Positions 35,730 through 44,283 of a DNA stretch of 64,000 nucleotides are shown here, one piece after another (positions within the stretch are counted from its first letter, which is position 1; each line of letters opens with the position of its first letter). A program made the translations under genes and the position numbers. The stretch is from Paenibacillus sp. 1_12 (GTDB taxonomy: Bacteria; Bacillota; Bacilli; Paenibacillales; NBRC-103111). Where the stretch lies: NCBI RefSeq assembly GCF_900114475.1, contig NZ_FOTE01000005.1:1-64000 (forward strand). Reading direction: 5' to 3'. Under the pieces are notes generated by a model, which had not been told where the DNA came from, made no database searches, and saw nothing but the letters and a program-made list of their open reading frames with translations.

Positions 35730-37283
35730 TCACTCAAAGCATTTCAGCAGCGCCAAGGCCTCTTCATGCTCAGGTTCCAGAACCAGCGCCGCGCGTAGGT
35801 ATTCCAATGCTGCCTCTTCATGCCCAAGCTCGTAGTTGCATATAGCCAGACAGTATAAGACAGTCGATACAGGCTCTTCATCGTCTGTATATACAGATGT
35901 TTCCAGGAATAACTTCGCGTCCTCGTACATGTCCATCTCGAACAGCAGCAACCCAGCGTCCAGTGCTAAATCGTAGTGCTGCTCCATCGCATAGTACGAT
36001 GACCACATGATGTGTATGCCTCTTTGGATATCCAGAATTTCTTCATCGCTTGCCTCCGGCAGCAGGATCGAAATGTATTTCGTACCCTGGATGAAAAATT
36101 CCGCATCATACCCGCCCAAACGCCAAAAGGCCAAAATTTGCTGCAGTCCCATCGTGTCGAATTGCAGATCTACCCATTCCTTCATACTAAAGAATTCATC
36201 CGGTCCAAATCGTTCGATAAACCGCCGATAGGCCAGCCGGGTGTTGGCATAGTTCATCGGCGTTTCCAACATGAATATACAGCCGACATTTATATTTTTA
36301 TAATGATGTGTAGTGGTGAAGAGCGGGAGTGCACCTCTTTGCTCAAACACATGTTGAATCGCATGATAATTTGCCGTTAAAGAGAAGCTTCCGTGATGAA
36401 TTAACTGTGGCGGCTCCGCAATCTTCCAGTTCTCCAGCCGGTGGTCGCCTTTATCCGCTGTGATCAGCAGGAAGCCTGCCTGTGACAACTGACTAAGCCG
36501 CTCCAAGCATGTCAATCCGACCACTGGAAACAGAATATGTGAATCCTCAAGCTCCTGCAGATAAAGCGTGATCACATCGCGATACAGGTATGTTGCTTCT
36601 TCGTATTCAGGCGCTCGCCGATGCTCGTAATTCAACGTCATTTTTCCTAGTGCTTCTGACGGCTTAAGTAAATTGAAATTCTCCGGAAACTCGATGAGTA
36701 CATCGCATTCAAAAATCTTACCATCACCCACATAGATCAGCTCTTGCGGAATACTATCAAAAAAATAATTAGCGACGATCAGCAGCGGTTGCTTCAGATC
36801 ACCCGGCCGGATGGTTGTATGAGATACAACCAAATTTAGCTCCGTGTCATGCACGGCATCAAACCCAGCAAAATCCAGCAGTCCCTGCCGAATGAATGAT
36901 TGCAGATCAGGATGATTTTTCCAAGCGAGGACATTTTTCAACGCCAAGTCTGTCATAACATAGCGAAAAGGGGGCAGCACAATGCTTACATAATCTCTCA
37001 GTTCGCATAGTTTTTGCAATACATGAAATGCGAGACGCCCCGCTCCCGCTCCAAGCTCAAGGATCGTAACAGGTTCATGAATATTACCCATACCAGATCG
37101 GTCTTGAAGAAATCCGAAAATCATTTCCGCATAGGCAGTGGCAATCATAGGGTTGCTCGTTATATATTGCGGAACCTGGTCATTATTCCAAGCCTTCATT
37201 CCTTCTTCTTCATAATAAGCCCGCTGCAAATCCCAGATAGGTGCTTCGCTGAAACGGAATCTCTGTTGTCTATTCTCTGCCAT
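35730..37283 (-). CDS. SAM methyltransferase-like protein with C-terminal TPR repeats
   Basis: 517 residues. VTILELGAGAGRLAFHVLQK at about 72-91 is a class I SAM-binding motif, and LLIVANYFFDSIPQELIYVG follows, as in COG1565/MidA-like proteins that methylate arginine in respiratory-complex proteins. The last 120 or so residues look like TPR helices (YDLALDAGLLLFEMDMYEDA; NYELGHEEAALEYLRAALVL). The TPR part suggests a protein substrate. The ribosome binding site is modest (AGCAGG). It stands alone, with a terminator downstream. Confidence 0.7.
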   Translation of the reverse strand: MAENRQQRFRFSEAPIWDLQRAYYEEEGMKAWNNDQVPQYITSNPMIATAYAEMIFGFLQDRSGMGNIHEPVTILELGAGAGRLAFHVLQKLCELRDYVSIVLPPFRYVMTDLALKNVLAWKNHPDLQSFIRQGLLDFAGFDAVHDTELNLVVSHTTIRPGDLKQPLLIVANYFFDSIPQELIYVGDGKIFECDVLIEFPENFNLLKPSEALGKMTLNYEHRRAPEYEEATYLYRDVITLYLQELEDSHILFPVVGLTCLERLSQLSQAGFLLITADKGDHRLENWKIAEPPQLIHHGSFSLTANYHAIQHVFEQRGALPLFTTTHHYKNINVGCIFMLETPMNYANTRLAYRRFIERFGPDEFFSMKEWVDLQFDTMGLQQILAFWRLGGYDAEFFIQGTKYISILLPEASDEEILDIQRGIHIMWSSYYAMEQHYDLALDAGLLLFEMDMYEDAKLFLETSVYTDDEEPVSTVLYCLAICNYELGHEEAALEYLRAALVLEPEHEEALALLKCFE

Positions 37284-37477
37284 TCACTAAAAACCTGCTT
37301 TCTTTATATCACTAGGACCCTTATTAACATGCTACGGAGTACGCTTCAAATGCCAGCCAATGAATGTTTATTGAATCGTACCATATAAGTGGCAAGTACC
37401 CAATGTCATTCCATATCTGTACGGAGAGATTAATCGATCAATTGCGCTTTTGCTTACTTTAATATTCTCCTTTAATC

Positions 37478-37500
37478 ACAAAAAACGAACCCCTAATGGT
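37478..37500 (-). terminator. Terminator-like hairpin
   Basis: On the minus strand GAACC pairs with GGTTC around a short loop and is followed by GTTTTTTG. It lies just after the stop of the fragment ending at 37516. Confidence 0.55.
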
Positions 37501-37515
37501 TCCCGCTAGTTTAGA

Positions 37516-37622
37516 CTACTGCCGGGCAGACTTAAGCTTCTCTTCTAATTCCTGTGGGATCTCCATCCCCTCAGAAAGCTTAGATCCAACGGCCCGCTTC
37601 TTCGGGTCGGCGCCCGTATTCG
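37516..37622 (-). pseudogene. C-terminal fragment of an unidentified protein
   Basis: On the minus strand a frame without a start codon reads NTGADPKKRAVGSKLSEG then IPQELEEKLKSARQ and stop, followed by a terminator-like hairpin. The style (charged, helical, natural end, terminator) fits the end of a real gene. Upstream the frame is interrupted by stops, so the rest is lost. No family recognised. Confidence 0.4.
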
Positions 37623-37772
37623 TGACCTGAGAAAAGAAAGAGGATTAAAACAAGAGTCTCTTGGAGAAAGATCCTCAACAGATTGCTATGGCCAAAAATG
37701 TGTTGAGAAAGATTTTTAATAATAAGTGAACCACTGACCACGGCAAGAGCTATCAAGAAATCAATGCAGTAA

Positions 37773-37805
37773 AAAGACACTGAGATTCTATCCATCAGTG
37801 TCTTT
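37773..37805 (-). terminator. Terminator downstream of the ABC-F gene
   Basis: AAAGACACTGA and TCAGTGTCTTT form a perfect 11-bp stem with an 11-nt loop; on the minus strand TTTTTACTG follows. It lies about 170 bp after the ABC-F stop codon. Confidence 0.85.
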
Positions 37806-37853
37806 GTTATTGATACTTTTCCACCAACATCATGTTTCATCGTTGAACTCGGA

Positions 37854-37958
37854 CTAATTCACTTTAGCAATATTCGCTGTAACTGACTTCACTTTATAGT
37901 TGGATGGTCCCGGAGTAGCCGTAATTCCCAGTACAATAAATTGATTCTTGTAATCATT
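37854..37958 (-). pseudogene. C-terminal fragment of an unidentified protein
   Basis: A frame on the minus strand reads DYKNQFIVLGITATPGPSNY then KVKSVTANIAKVN and stop, without a start and with a stop just upstream. It has a secreted beta-domain look. It lies between the ABC-F stop and its terminator and may be what the ABC-F gene displaced when it arrived. Identity unknown. Confidence 0.4.
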
Positions 37959-37977
37959 TCATCAAGAGGGTTGTAAT

Positions 37978-39717
37978 TTAAAGCAACTTAATCAGCTTTT
38001 CTAGCTCATCAACCAAAACTTTTGCAAGTTCAAAATCAGTATCTTTTAATGCCAATTCTATTTTCATTTCAACTGATTTTTTATTTTGTTCAGTTTCTAA
38101 ATAGTCTCTATCAAAATGACTAGCATAAATCATCTGTCTAAATTTTCGCATACTCATTTTTCTAATCGTCTTATCGTCAATGATTAATACATAATCCATA
38201 CCATTGACAACAGAATAGAAATCATGAGAAATCATGAGAATCGCACCTTTATAGTCTTCAATGGCTTTCTCCAGTGCTATTTGTGTATAAGTGTCTAAAT
38301 GGCTTGTCGGTTCATCAAGAAGCAATACGTTTGCTTTACTGGCAGAAACTTTAGCCAATTGAAGCACATTTTTTTCTCCACCAGATAAAGATTCTATCTT
38401 TTGATTAACGATTTCTCCTTCAAAGCCATAGTTTGAAATATACGCTTTAATCTCATCATAAGTTTTAAACCCAGCATCGATGAATTCTTCTAGTATTGTA
38501 TTAGAATCCTTTAGCATTTCGCCTTGAATCTGAGATAAATATGCCATTTTAACATCAGCATTTATTTCAATTGAATCATGATTATTTTTAAAGATATCTC
38601 GGAGTAAAGTCGTTTTCCCGGTACCATTTGAACCAATAATGGCTACTTTATCAGTAGATTTTATCTCAAAGTTAACATTGTCTAAAAGCAACTCATCAAA
38701 GGCAACACTATAATTATTAACATTTACAACAATGGTGTCTTCAATTTCATTATCAATACCAAAGTTAATATTCGGTTGCTTAATATCAACAAATGGCGCT
38801 TTAATTCTACGCGCTTCCAATCTTTCTTGAAACTTAACTCTAGCTTTTAATGCTTTCCCTCTAGATGCTTCTGAATTATAAGTTGCGATAGCTCTAAGAT
38901 TAGTGATTATGTTCTCATTTCTCTCAATTTCTTCATCATCAGCGATTGTGAGTTCTTGTAACTCAATTTTAGTCTGAAGTAATGAGAAGTTATAATCAAT
39001 ATATCGCCCATCAAACTCTTGGATCTCCGTGTTTTCAAGGTGTATAATTTTGTTGAAACAATGATTCAATAGATATCGGTTGTGCGTAACAACTAGCAGT
39101 ATTCCTTTGTGAGAATTAATAAGATTTTTAAGCGCATTTAGGTTTTCAAAGTCTAAAAATACATCTGGTTCGTCCATAATCATTAAGTCTGGACTACTAA
39201 GCATTTCCTTCATCACTTGAATAAGTTTGAATTCCCCACCACTCAGGTCAGATACCCTAAGATTTTTTAGCTTCATGAGGTTTGCTAGATTTAGTTTCTT
39301 ATTAATGTTGCTTTCAAAATCAGCCCCACCGATTGAATCAAATGTGTCTAAAGCTAATTGATACTTTTCTAATAACACATCCATATCCGATGATGTTTCC
39401 ATTTCAGTACAAATAGATGTTATTTCATTTTGTATCTTAATAAATTCTTCCCCTATATATTCAAAAACTGTTGTTTCTTTAGTTTTGTCTAGTTGTGAGA
39501 ATTGACTTACATGCCCAATTTTGCAAGTCGGGTCTATTTCTAACATGCCCTCGAACATATATCTTTCTGGATCCATCAGTATATCTATCAATGTACTTTT
39601 CCCACTGCCACTTGTTCCTATAAAAGCGCAATGTTGTGCCTCTTCAAACGTAAATGAAATGTTTTTATATAGTTCTTTTTGCGGAAATGAGAAGGATAAT
39701 TTATCAATTTTTATCAT
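37978..39717 (-). CDS. ABC-F family ATPase, probable ribosome-protection type
   Basis: 579 residues, two ABC domains and no membrane segment. Domain 1: Walker A GTSGSGKST, signature LSGGEFKLIQ, Walker B LMIMDEPDVFLD. Domain 2: GSNGTGKTT, LSGGEKNVLQLAK, LLLDEPTSHLD, and SHDFY. The interdomain linker (about 240-310, ITNLRAIATYNSEASRGKAL then RVKFQERLEARR) is the part that reaches the ribosome in ABC-F proteins. Resistance-type and housekeeping members cannot be told apart from motifs alone. The gene is clearly more AT-rich than most of the window and is surrounded by fragments, suggesting acquisition. ATG 39717 has an AAAGAAAGG site. Confidence 0.85.
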   Translation of the reverse strand: MIKIDKLSFSFPQKELYKNISFTFEEAQHCAFIGTSGSGKSTLIDILMDPERYMFEGMLEIDPTCKIGHVSQFSQLDKTKETTVFEYIGEEFIKIQNEITSICTEMETSSDMDVLLEKYQLALDTFDSIGGADFESNINKKLNLANLMKLKNLRVSDLSGGEFKLIQVMKEMLSSPDLMIMDEPDVFLDFENLNALKNLINSHKGILLVVTHNRYLLNHCFNKIIHLENTEIQEFDGRYIDYNFSLLQTKIELQELTIADDEEIERNENIITNLRAIATYNSEASRGKALKARVKFQERLEARRIKAPFVDIKQPNINFGIDNEIEDTIVVNVNNYSVAFDELLLDNVNFEIKSTDKVAIIGSNGTGKTTLLRDIFKNNHDSIEINADVKMAYLSQIQGEMLKDSNTILEEFIDAGFKTYDEIKAYISNYGFEGEIVNQKIESLSGGEKNVLQLAKVSASKANVLLLDEPTSHLDTYTQIALEKAIEDYKGAILMISHDFYSVVNGMDYVLIIDDKTIRKMSMRKFRQMIYASHFDRDYLETEQNKKSVEMKIELALKDTDFELAKVLVDELEKLIKLL

Positions 39718-39885
39718 AGTATTACCTTTCTTTATAACTAAAATAGTAACTATTATTAGATGTATTGCAAAACATAGATTTTGAGTTTACCGTTGTTAGA
39801 GTAACACTGTTTACAACCAACTTCAATCCCTTTGTATCCCATCCCTTGGGGGGGTCAAAGTTCCATGCTACCTCCTCAACTGTCC

Positions 39886-40262
39886 TCATAAAAGCGCCGG
39901 AATGAACTCGACTTTGATCTCTGCCGGTTGTAAATGTACCTTATTCATCTTATCTCGCTCCTTGATCAAATAATGATAAGGCGAGAATACCTCCTGACGA
40001 ATAGCCAACGGAATAGGTCGGGGAGCTTTTTGGTAGGCTGCAGGGGTGAGCTGAAAAGCCTTGTTGAATGCTCGTGTAAACGCCTCTTGTGTGATGAGAA
40101 TCCATACTTTACGGCAACATCCAGAACCCGCTGATCCGTGTCGCAGAGCTCGAAGGCGGCACGGCTGATCCTTCGAGTCCAGATGTAATCCCGCAATGTC
40201 ATCCCTCTTAATTGATTGAACTGTCTGGAACAATAATAGGGTGAATAGCCTATTTGTTCCAT
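39886..40262 (-). pseudogene. AraC-family regulator, frameshifted and truncated
   Basis: The first frame, from ATG 40262, gives IGYSPYYCSRQFNQLRGMTL and RRISRAAFELCDTDQRVLDV, a typical AraC helix-turn-helix pair. Near 40100 the frame shifts: the family sequence continues in another frame as QEAFTRAFNKAFQLTPAAYQ and ends at EIKVEFIPALL, stop at 39886. The end looks like the first strand of a GyrI-like effector domain, the rest of which is missing. Probably a non-functional remnant beside the ABC-F gene. Confidence 0.7.
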
Positions 40263-40353
40263 TTAATTCTATTTGTACACAGAAGTCCCCCTCCTTACCT
40301 TTTGATCATCTCACCGGCGATTTTTGCATACTTGATTCGAGTTGTACAATAAA

Positions 40354-40405
40354 ACTTGCCGTTACTTGTGATAGGGTTCTCCGCACTGCTCGTAACGGCA
40401 AGTTT
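40354..40405. repeat. Dispersed stem-loop element, copy 2
   Basis: AACTTGCCGTTAC and GTAACGGCAAGTT form a perfect 13-bp stem. The 26-nt loop starts with TTGTGATAGGGTTC, identical to copies 1 and 3. It is flanked by AAAA on one side and TTTT on the other and lies next to a second hairpin at 40407. Confidence 0.75.
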
Positions 40406-40406
40406 T

Positions 40407-40437
40407 AAGGCCATCCTCGCAGGATGGCCTTTCTTTT
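40407..40437 (+). terminator. Terminator-type hairpin next to repeat copy 2
   Basis: AAGGCCATCCT and AGGATGGCCTT form an 11-bp stem with a 3-nt loop and a TCTTTT tail on the plus strand. It lies 13 bp after the stop of the acetyltransferase gene (minus strand), where it could act in tandem with the adjacent repeat. Confidence 0.7.
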
Positions 40438-40449
40438 AGATGTAAAATC

Positions 40450-41127
40450 TTAATGTATTGAAATATCCGTTCCATAAAGGTGAAGACGGAGTCGTTTTGC
40501 AATGGACAGCGAAGAATAATTATCCCATGATGTACTATACAAAGGGATCCTCTGAGACCGTCGTATCGCTTGGGCCCATAAGGACGTTACGCGCATCGCA
40601 AAACCTTTTCCTCGATAATCTTTCAATGTCTTGACTCCGGCTTCTGCAGCCTTATTGCTACTTCTTGCGCTAAAACAGACAGATACAGCCATTTTGTTTT
40701 CCGTCACCATAAAACAAGGTTCTCGAAACTTCAGTTCCGATAATAGAGTAGGAAACCCTGGTTCCAAGTAGTATTTATTATCTTCAGTAACCAAGGTGGC
40801 GCCTGTGTAATCCTTTACGGTTTCATGAAATGTAAAAGCCGGGCCCATCCATAAGCCTCTAATTTCTCTGTCCTTCTCCAACGTACGAATAACATTAGCA
40901 AGTTGCTCGGTTGAATCACCCTGATCCATGAATTGCAGAATGTCATGGACTAAACGATTTGGTACGTCGCTGCGGAATCTTACAATACGGCCAGCAACGG
41001 TTTGTCCCCAAAAAAATCGAGGAGCAGGCTGGTTCGTTGGCTCATTAATCGTTGTGATACGTCCAGCATGATCATGAATATAGAGAACTCCTGCTTGAAT
41101 GCTCATTAGTTCTAAATGGTTGTACAA
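40450..41127 (-). CDS. GNAT-family N-acetyltransferase
   Basis: About 225 residues from TTG 41127, preferred because AGGAGGT lies 5-6 bases upstream; the first start, nine codons earlier, has none. The C-terminal half carries the acetyl-CoA motif A region (AGVKTLKDYRGKGFAMRVTS) with the R-x-x-G-x-G/A-type loop RGKGFA, and YSTSWDNYSSLSIAKRLRLH, typical of motif B. The N-terminal half is less conserved. Substrate unknown. It follows the FetAB-like genes on the same strand but is separated by repeat copy 3. Confidence 0.75.
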   Translation of the reverse strand: MYNHLELMSIQAGVLYIHDHAGRITTINEPTNQPAPRFFWGQTVAGRIVRFRSDVPNRLVHDILQFMDQGDSTEQLANVIRTLEKDREIRGLWMGPAFTFHETVKDYTGATLVTEDNKYYLEPGFPTLLSELKFREPCFMVTENKMAVSVCFSARSSNKAAEAGVKTLKDYRGKGFAMRVTSLWAQAIRRSQRIPLYSTSWDNYSSLSIAKRLRLHLYGTDISIH

Positions 41128-41272
41128 AGGTTTACCTCCTCTATTGTTTAACACTCACCCTTTCCCTGTACAACTTAATTATCATCAAAAATCACTCGCT
41201 CTCACCATAATCTGTATCCAAGATACCATCTTTCCCAAGCAGTTTAAATGGTCTTCTTTACGTTTCAACAAA

Positions 41273-41311
41273 AAAACTTACCGTTATTTGTGATAGGGTT
41301 CAGAGGTACTT
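41273..41311. repeat. Dispersed stem-loop element, copy 3 (degenerate)
   Basis: AACTTACCGTTA is followed by the same TTGTGATAGGGTTC as copies 1 and 2, but no matching 3' arm is present; CTACCGTT near 41323 lies in the end of the FetB-like gene. It looks like half an element. Confidence 0.6.
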
Positions 41312-41320
41312 CGCTTAATT

Positions 41321-42079
41321 CTACCGTTTGTCTATGGACCGAAGCTTCTCGTCTTCAGTGAACCAAAGCTTGTAGCTAAGCAGACCCAGCATCATACTGG
41401 ATAAGGCGGCAGAGGCTGCCAAAATAAACACAATCAGAATCTGATACCGAACGGCTTCAACAGGATCGGCTCCGGCAACAATCATCCCTGTCATCATACC
41501 CGGAAGCTGTACGAGCCCGATTGTCTTCATCCCATCAATTGTCGGTATCATGCTTGATTTGACTGATCGCTTCAGTGATACCTGGATCGCCTGTCTCACA
41601 GTTGCTCCAAGCGATAATAGAGCCTCAATCTCTCCTTTGGATGCTTGTACATTCATCTGCATTTGATTTAAAAACAATCCGGAAACTACCATCGAACTGC
41701 CAATAATCATGCCGCTGAGAGGTATTATATACTGTGCACTCGGTTCGATAATACGCAGCGTCAGCAGTAAACCCATGGTAACGGCCTCTGTTGCGCCAAT
41801 GGACATAGCTACGCGCCAGAACACACCTGTCAGGCCTTTTCCCCGTTTGGCTGAATTGGCAGCAGCAACTATAATCATAATCGCTATAATCAGCACTAGA
41901 AGCGCTGGATGATTCGTATTAAACACGAACTGCAGCACATACCCGACCACTAGCAGCTGTACAGCCGAACGAATTGTACCAATCCATATCTCTTTTTCCA
42001 AACCCAGCTTCTGACGCATCGAAATGAATATTGTAATAAATATGAATGCTAGTGTAAAGCCTAACGCAGTTGTACTCAT
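41321..42079 (-). CDS. fetB: FetB/YbbM-like ABC transporter permease
   Basis: 252 residues with about seven membrane segments; UPF0014 family. IMIIVAAANSAKRGKGLTGV and GATVRQAIQVSLKRSVKSSM are the conserved cytosolic parts, followed by VQLPGMMTGMIVAGADPVEA. E. coli FetB is part of an iron exporter that helps oxidative-stress resistance; an iron role here is inferred from that. Its start overlaps the partner ATPase end by 4 bp (ATGA). Confidence 0.82.
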   Translation of the reverse strand: MSTTALGFTLAFIFITIFISMRQKLGLEKEIWIGTIRSAVQLLVVGYVLQFVFNTNHPALLVLIIAIMIIVAAANSAKRGKGLTGVFWRVAMSIGATEAVTMGLLLTLRIIEPSAQYIIPLSGMIIGSSMVVSGLFLNQMQMNVQASKGEIEALLSLGATVRQAIQVSLKRSVKSSMIPTIDGMKTIGLVQLPGMMTGMIVAGADPVEAVRYQILIVFILAASAALSSMMLGLLSYKLWFTEDEKLRSIDKR

Positions 42080-42828
42080 CGACGCTCCTCAATTCCTTCA
42101 GATACCTGAGATACCTGCACAAACTTACGTGCAGACTCCGTCTCTGGACGTTCGAAAAAAGCGCTTGTCGGACTATTTTCACACAATCTGTTTTCAGCCA
42201 TAAACCAAACTTGGCTGCTGGTGTGGCGCGCCTGATCTAGATCATGAGTAACCCATATGAAGGTAGACCCATCACGACGGTGCCAATCCAATAGAAGCTC
42301 TTCAACCGCTTGCTTACTTCTTACGTCAAGTGAAGCCGTAATCTCATCTACCAAAAATATTTCCGGACGCAGCAGCATCGAACGAACCAAAGCCAACCTC
42401 TGCTTCTCCCCACCAGATAAATCCTCTGCACGTTTGCTCCAGTCCAAATTGTCTAGTTGTACCGCTTCCAGCAGCCTCAAGGCCAAAATTCGATCAAAGG
42501 ATTGCTTCTGCAGCCTGCTAACCGTTCGCAAATTTTCTTCTACACTCCCAGGCAGCATAACGGCCTGCTGTGCGACATAACTCACCTTATTTCGCCACAT
42601 ATTCGGCTGCCATTCATTCGACAACTTGCCTCGATAGCAAACGGTACCTTTATCTGCAGTATCCAGCATGCCAATGATCCGCAGTAACGTGCTTTTTCCT
42701 TGACCCGAAGCTCCCAGCACCGATATGATCGCAGGCTCGTCGATCTGAGCAGTGAAGTCGTCAAATAGGACTCGCTGTTCTTTTTGTTGGATGTGTTTTC
42801 TTAATTGATAAATTTGGAGTATTGACAT
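42076..42828 (-). CDS. fetA: FetA/YbbL-like ABC transporter ATPase
   Basis: About 250 residues from ATG 42828 (MSILQIYQLRKHIQQKE), preferred over ATG 42837 because GGATGG is better spaced. Walker A GASGQGKSTLL, signature EDLSGGEKQRLALVRSM, Walker B IFLVDEITASLD, and the H-loop in WVTHDLDQAR. It pairs with the permease, whose gene overlaps its stop. Its upstream region is the tandem repeat array, so its promoter is either within that array or in the 20 bp next to it. Confidence 0.85.
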   Translation of the reverse strand: MSILQIYQLRKHIQQKEQRVLFDDFTAQIDEPAIISVLGASGQGKSTLLRIIGMLDTADKGTVCYRGKLSNEWQPNMWRNKVSYVAQQAVMLPGSVEENLRTVSRLQKQSFDRILALRLLEAVQLDNLDWSKRAEDLSGGEKQRLALVRSMLLRPEIFLVDEITASLDVRSKQAVEELLLDWHRRDGSTFIWVTHDLDQARHTSSQVWFMAENRLCENSPTSAFFERPETESARKFVQVSQVSEGIEERR

Positions 42829-42857
42829 ATTTACCATCCTTTTTTTACCCTCCCAAA

Positions 42858-42893
42858 CCCTCCCTATAGGGAGGGCCCCAAAGGGCGCTGCCC
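42858..42893. repeat. GC-rich palindromes at the edge of the repeat array
   Basis: CCCTCCCTATAGGGAGGG (42858-42875) is a perfect 18-bp palindrome, and GGGCGCTGCCC (42883-42893) follows at once. Together they form a compact structured block just upstream of fetA (on its strand), distinct from the 93-bp units that follow. Confidence 0.6.
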
Positions 42894-42926
42894 TCTGGAC
42901 TCCCTTGCTGTAGGCGTAACTTTGGT

Positions 42927-43296
42927 GTTCTCGGGGCGCTTATCGTCCCTGCGGGACACGCTTGGTTTCAGTGCTGCTGTTTCGTTTGCGGACTACTGGG
43001 TTCTCGGGCCGCTTATCGTCCCTGCGGGACACGCTCGACTTTGAGTGTTCGTGCTGATATGATGCAGAGTTCACTGTTCTCGGGGCGCTTTGGCCCCTGC
43101 GGGACAAGCTCGACTTTGGGTGCTGATCCGGACTTTAGTACTCTTGCTGACATGGCGCAGACTGCACTGTTCTCGGGGCGCTTTGGCCCTTGCGGGACAA
43201 GCTTGACTTTGGGTGCTGATCCGGGCTTTAGTACTGGTGCTGATATGGCGCAGACTGCACTGTTCTCGGGTCGCTTTGGCCCCTGCGGGACAAGCT
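42927..43296. repeat. Tandem array of five GC-rich units
   Basis: Five copies of a 35-36-bp core beginning GTTCTCGGGGCGCTT and ending GCGGGACAAGCT (or CACGCT) start at 42927, 43000, 43076, 43169 and 43262. The spacing is 73, 76, 93 and 93 bp; the last three units are nearly identical over 93 bp, and the 76-bp unit lacks 17 bp of it. Units 1-2 differ in the centre (TATCGTCCC instead of TTGGCCCC). Local hairpins such as GTCCC-TGC-GGGAC are possible. Because 93 is a multiple of three, a plus-strand frame stays open (31-residue periodicity), but it has no start site and is probably not a gene. Confidence 0.8.
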
Positions 43297-43360
43297 TGAC
43301 TTTTGGTGCTGGTATGGACTTTAATAATGGTGCTGATGTTGGATTGATAGTGTACTGTCC

Positions 43361-44215
43361 TCAGACATACAAATTATTGGAATAAAAAGCTGAATCTACG
43401 GTGTGCTTAAGCAGCATCGATATCGTCACTGGGCCAACCCCGGCTGGAACAGGGGTGATTGCACTGACCTGCGGGAAGCAGGCTTCATAATCAACGTCGC
43501 CTATATTGCCGGGATTGTAGCCGGCATCCAAGATGATAGCGCCAGGTTTGATCCAACCGCCTTGAATAAATTTGGGTTTGCCAACGGCGGCCACAACAAT
43601 ATCGGCTAAACGAACGATCTCGGGAAGATCGCGTGTTTTGGAATGGCAAATCGTTACGGTCGCGTTACGGTTTAACAGCATTTGGGAAACAGGCTTGCCC
43701 AGAATCGGGCTGCGACCTATAACGACTGCGTGTTTGCCTTCAAGTGGTAAATGGTATGCATCCAGAATAGCAAGGATTGCGGCAGGTGTGCAAGAAGGAA
43801 ATCGGCCGTAATCAAAGGCAGTCTGAGCGAATCCGATTGCTGTCACACCGTCGACATCTTTATCGATACTGATCGCTTCGAAGGCTGCGCGTTCATCGAT
43901 GTGGAATGGCACAGGGTGCTGCAATAAAATACCATGGACTCCAGGGTCGTTATTTAGTGCAATAATCGTTTCAATCAAGCTGTCCGTAGTTGTCGATTCG
44001 TCGAGATAAATACGACGTGAATCAATCCCCAGCTTTTTACATGCACTGCCTTTCATTCGCACATATGTTTCCGACGCAGGATCACTGCCTACCAGAATCG
44101 TTGCCAGACAAGGTACAATGGACCTCACTGCCAAATACTCGACCCGTTCCTTTAATTGCTCCTTAATGGTCATGGATACCTGATTGCCATCCAAAATAAG
44201 TGTCTTCTCCTGCAT
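43361..44215 (-). CDS. folD: Methylenetetrahydrofolate dehydrogenase / cyclohydrolase
   Basis: Bifunctional enzyme interconverting 5,10-methylene-, methenyl- and 10-formyl-THF. 284 residues. LVGSDPASETYVRMKGSACK holds the catalytic Lys (in the YVRMKxxxCK motif), GILLQHPVP and PCTPAAILAIL follow, and VVIGRSPILGKPVSQMLLN is the NADP-binding region. It lies behind a ZTP riboswitch, so it should be induced when 10-formyl-THF is short and ZTP accumulates. The end abuts the tandem repeat array. Confidence 0.95.
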   Translation of the reverse strand: MQEKTLILDGNQVSMTIKEQLKERVEYLAVRSIVPCLATILVGSDPASETYVRMKGSACKKLGIDSRRIYLDESTTTDSLIETIIALNNDPGVHGILLQHPVPFHIDERAAFEAISIDKDVDGVTAIGFAQTAFDYGRFPSCTPAAILAILDAYHLPLEGKHAVVIGRSPILGKPVSQMLLNRNATVTICHSKTRDLPEIVRLADIVVAAVGKPKFIQGGWIKPGAIILDAGYNPGNIGDVDYEACFPQVSAITPVPAGVGPVTISMLLKHTVDSAFYSNNLYV

Positions 44216-44251
44216 ATTCCTTCATCCTTTCGCTGATGCATTGTATTAACG

Positions 44252-44283
44252 CAAAAAGGCAAGGAGAATGAACTCCTTACCTT
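44252..44283 (-). terminator. Riboswitch expression-platform terminator
   Basis: On the minus strand AAGGTAAGGAG pairs with CTCCTTGCCTT, followed by TTTTTGCG. It starts immediately after the aptamer's GCCTGGGCA and overlaps it by the AAGG, so ligand-bound aptamer can prevent its formation and let transcription enter folD. Confidence 0.75.

Noticed and set aside
37580-37840. 86-residue hydrophobic frame on the minus strand
   Set aside because: It runs through the perfect terminator hairpin at 37773-37805 of the ABC-F gene and has no ribosome binding site, so it is very probably chance.
39855-39866. Three-codon frame (Met-Glu-Leu) with a very strong ribosome binding site 138 bp before the ABC-F gene, a possible attenuation leader
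   Set aside because: No convincing terminator or antiterminator hairpin was found between it and the ABC-F start, and the sequence is the tail of the broken AraC gene.
43041-43385. 114-residue plus-strand frame over the tandem array with 31-residue periodicity
   Set aside because: No ribosome binding site, non-ATG start, and the periodicity follows from the 93-bp unit being a multiple of three.
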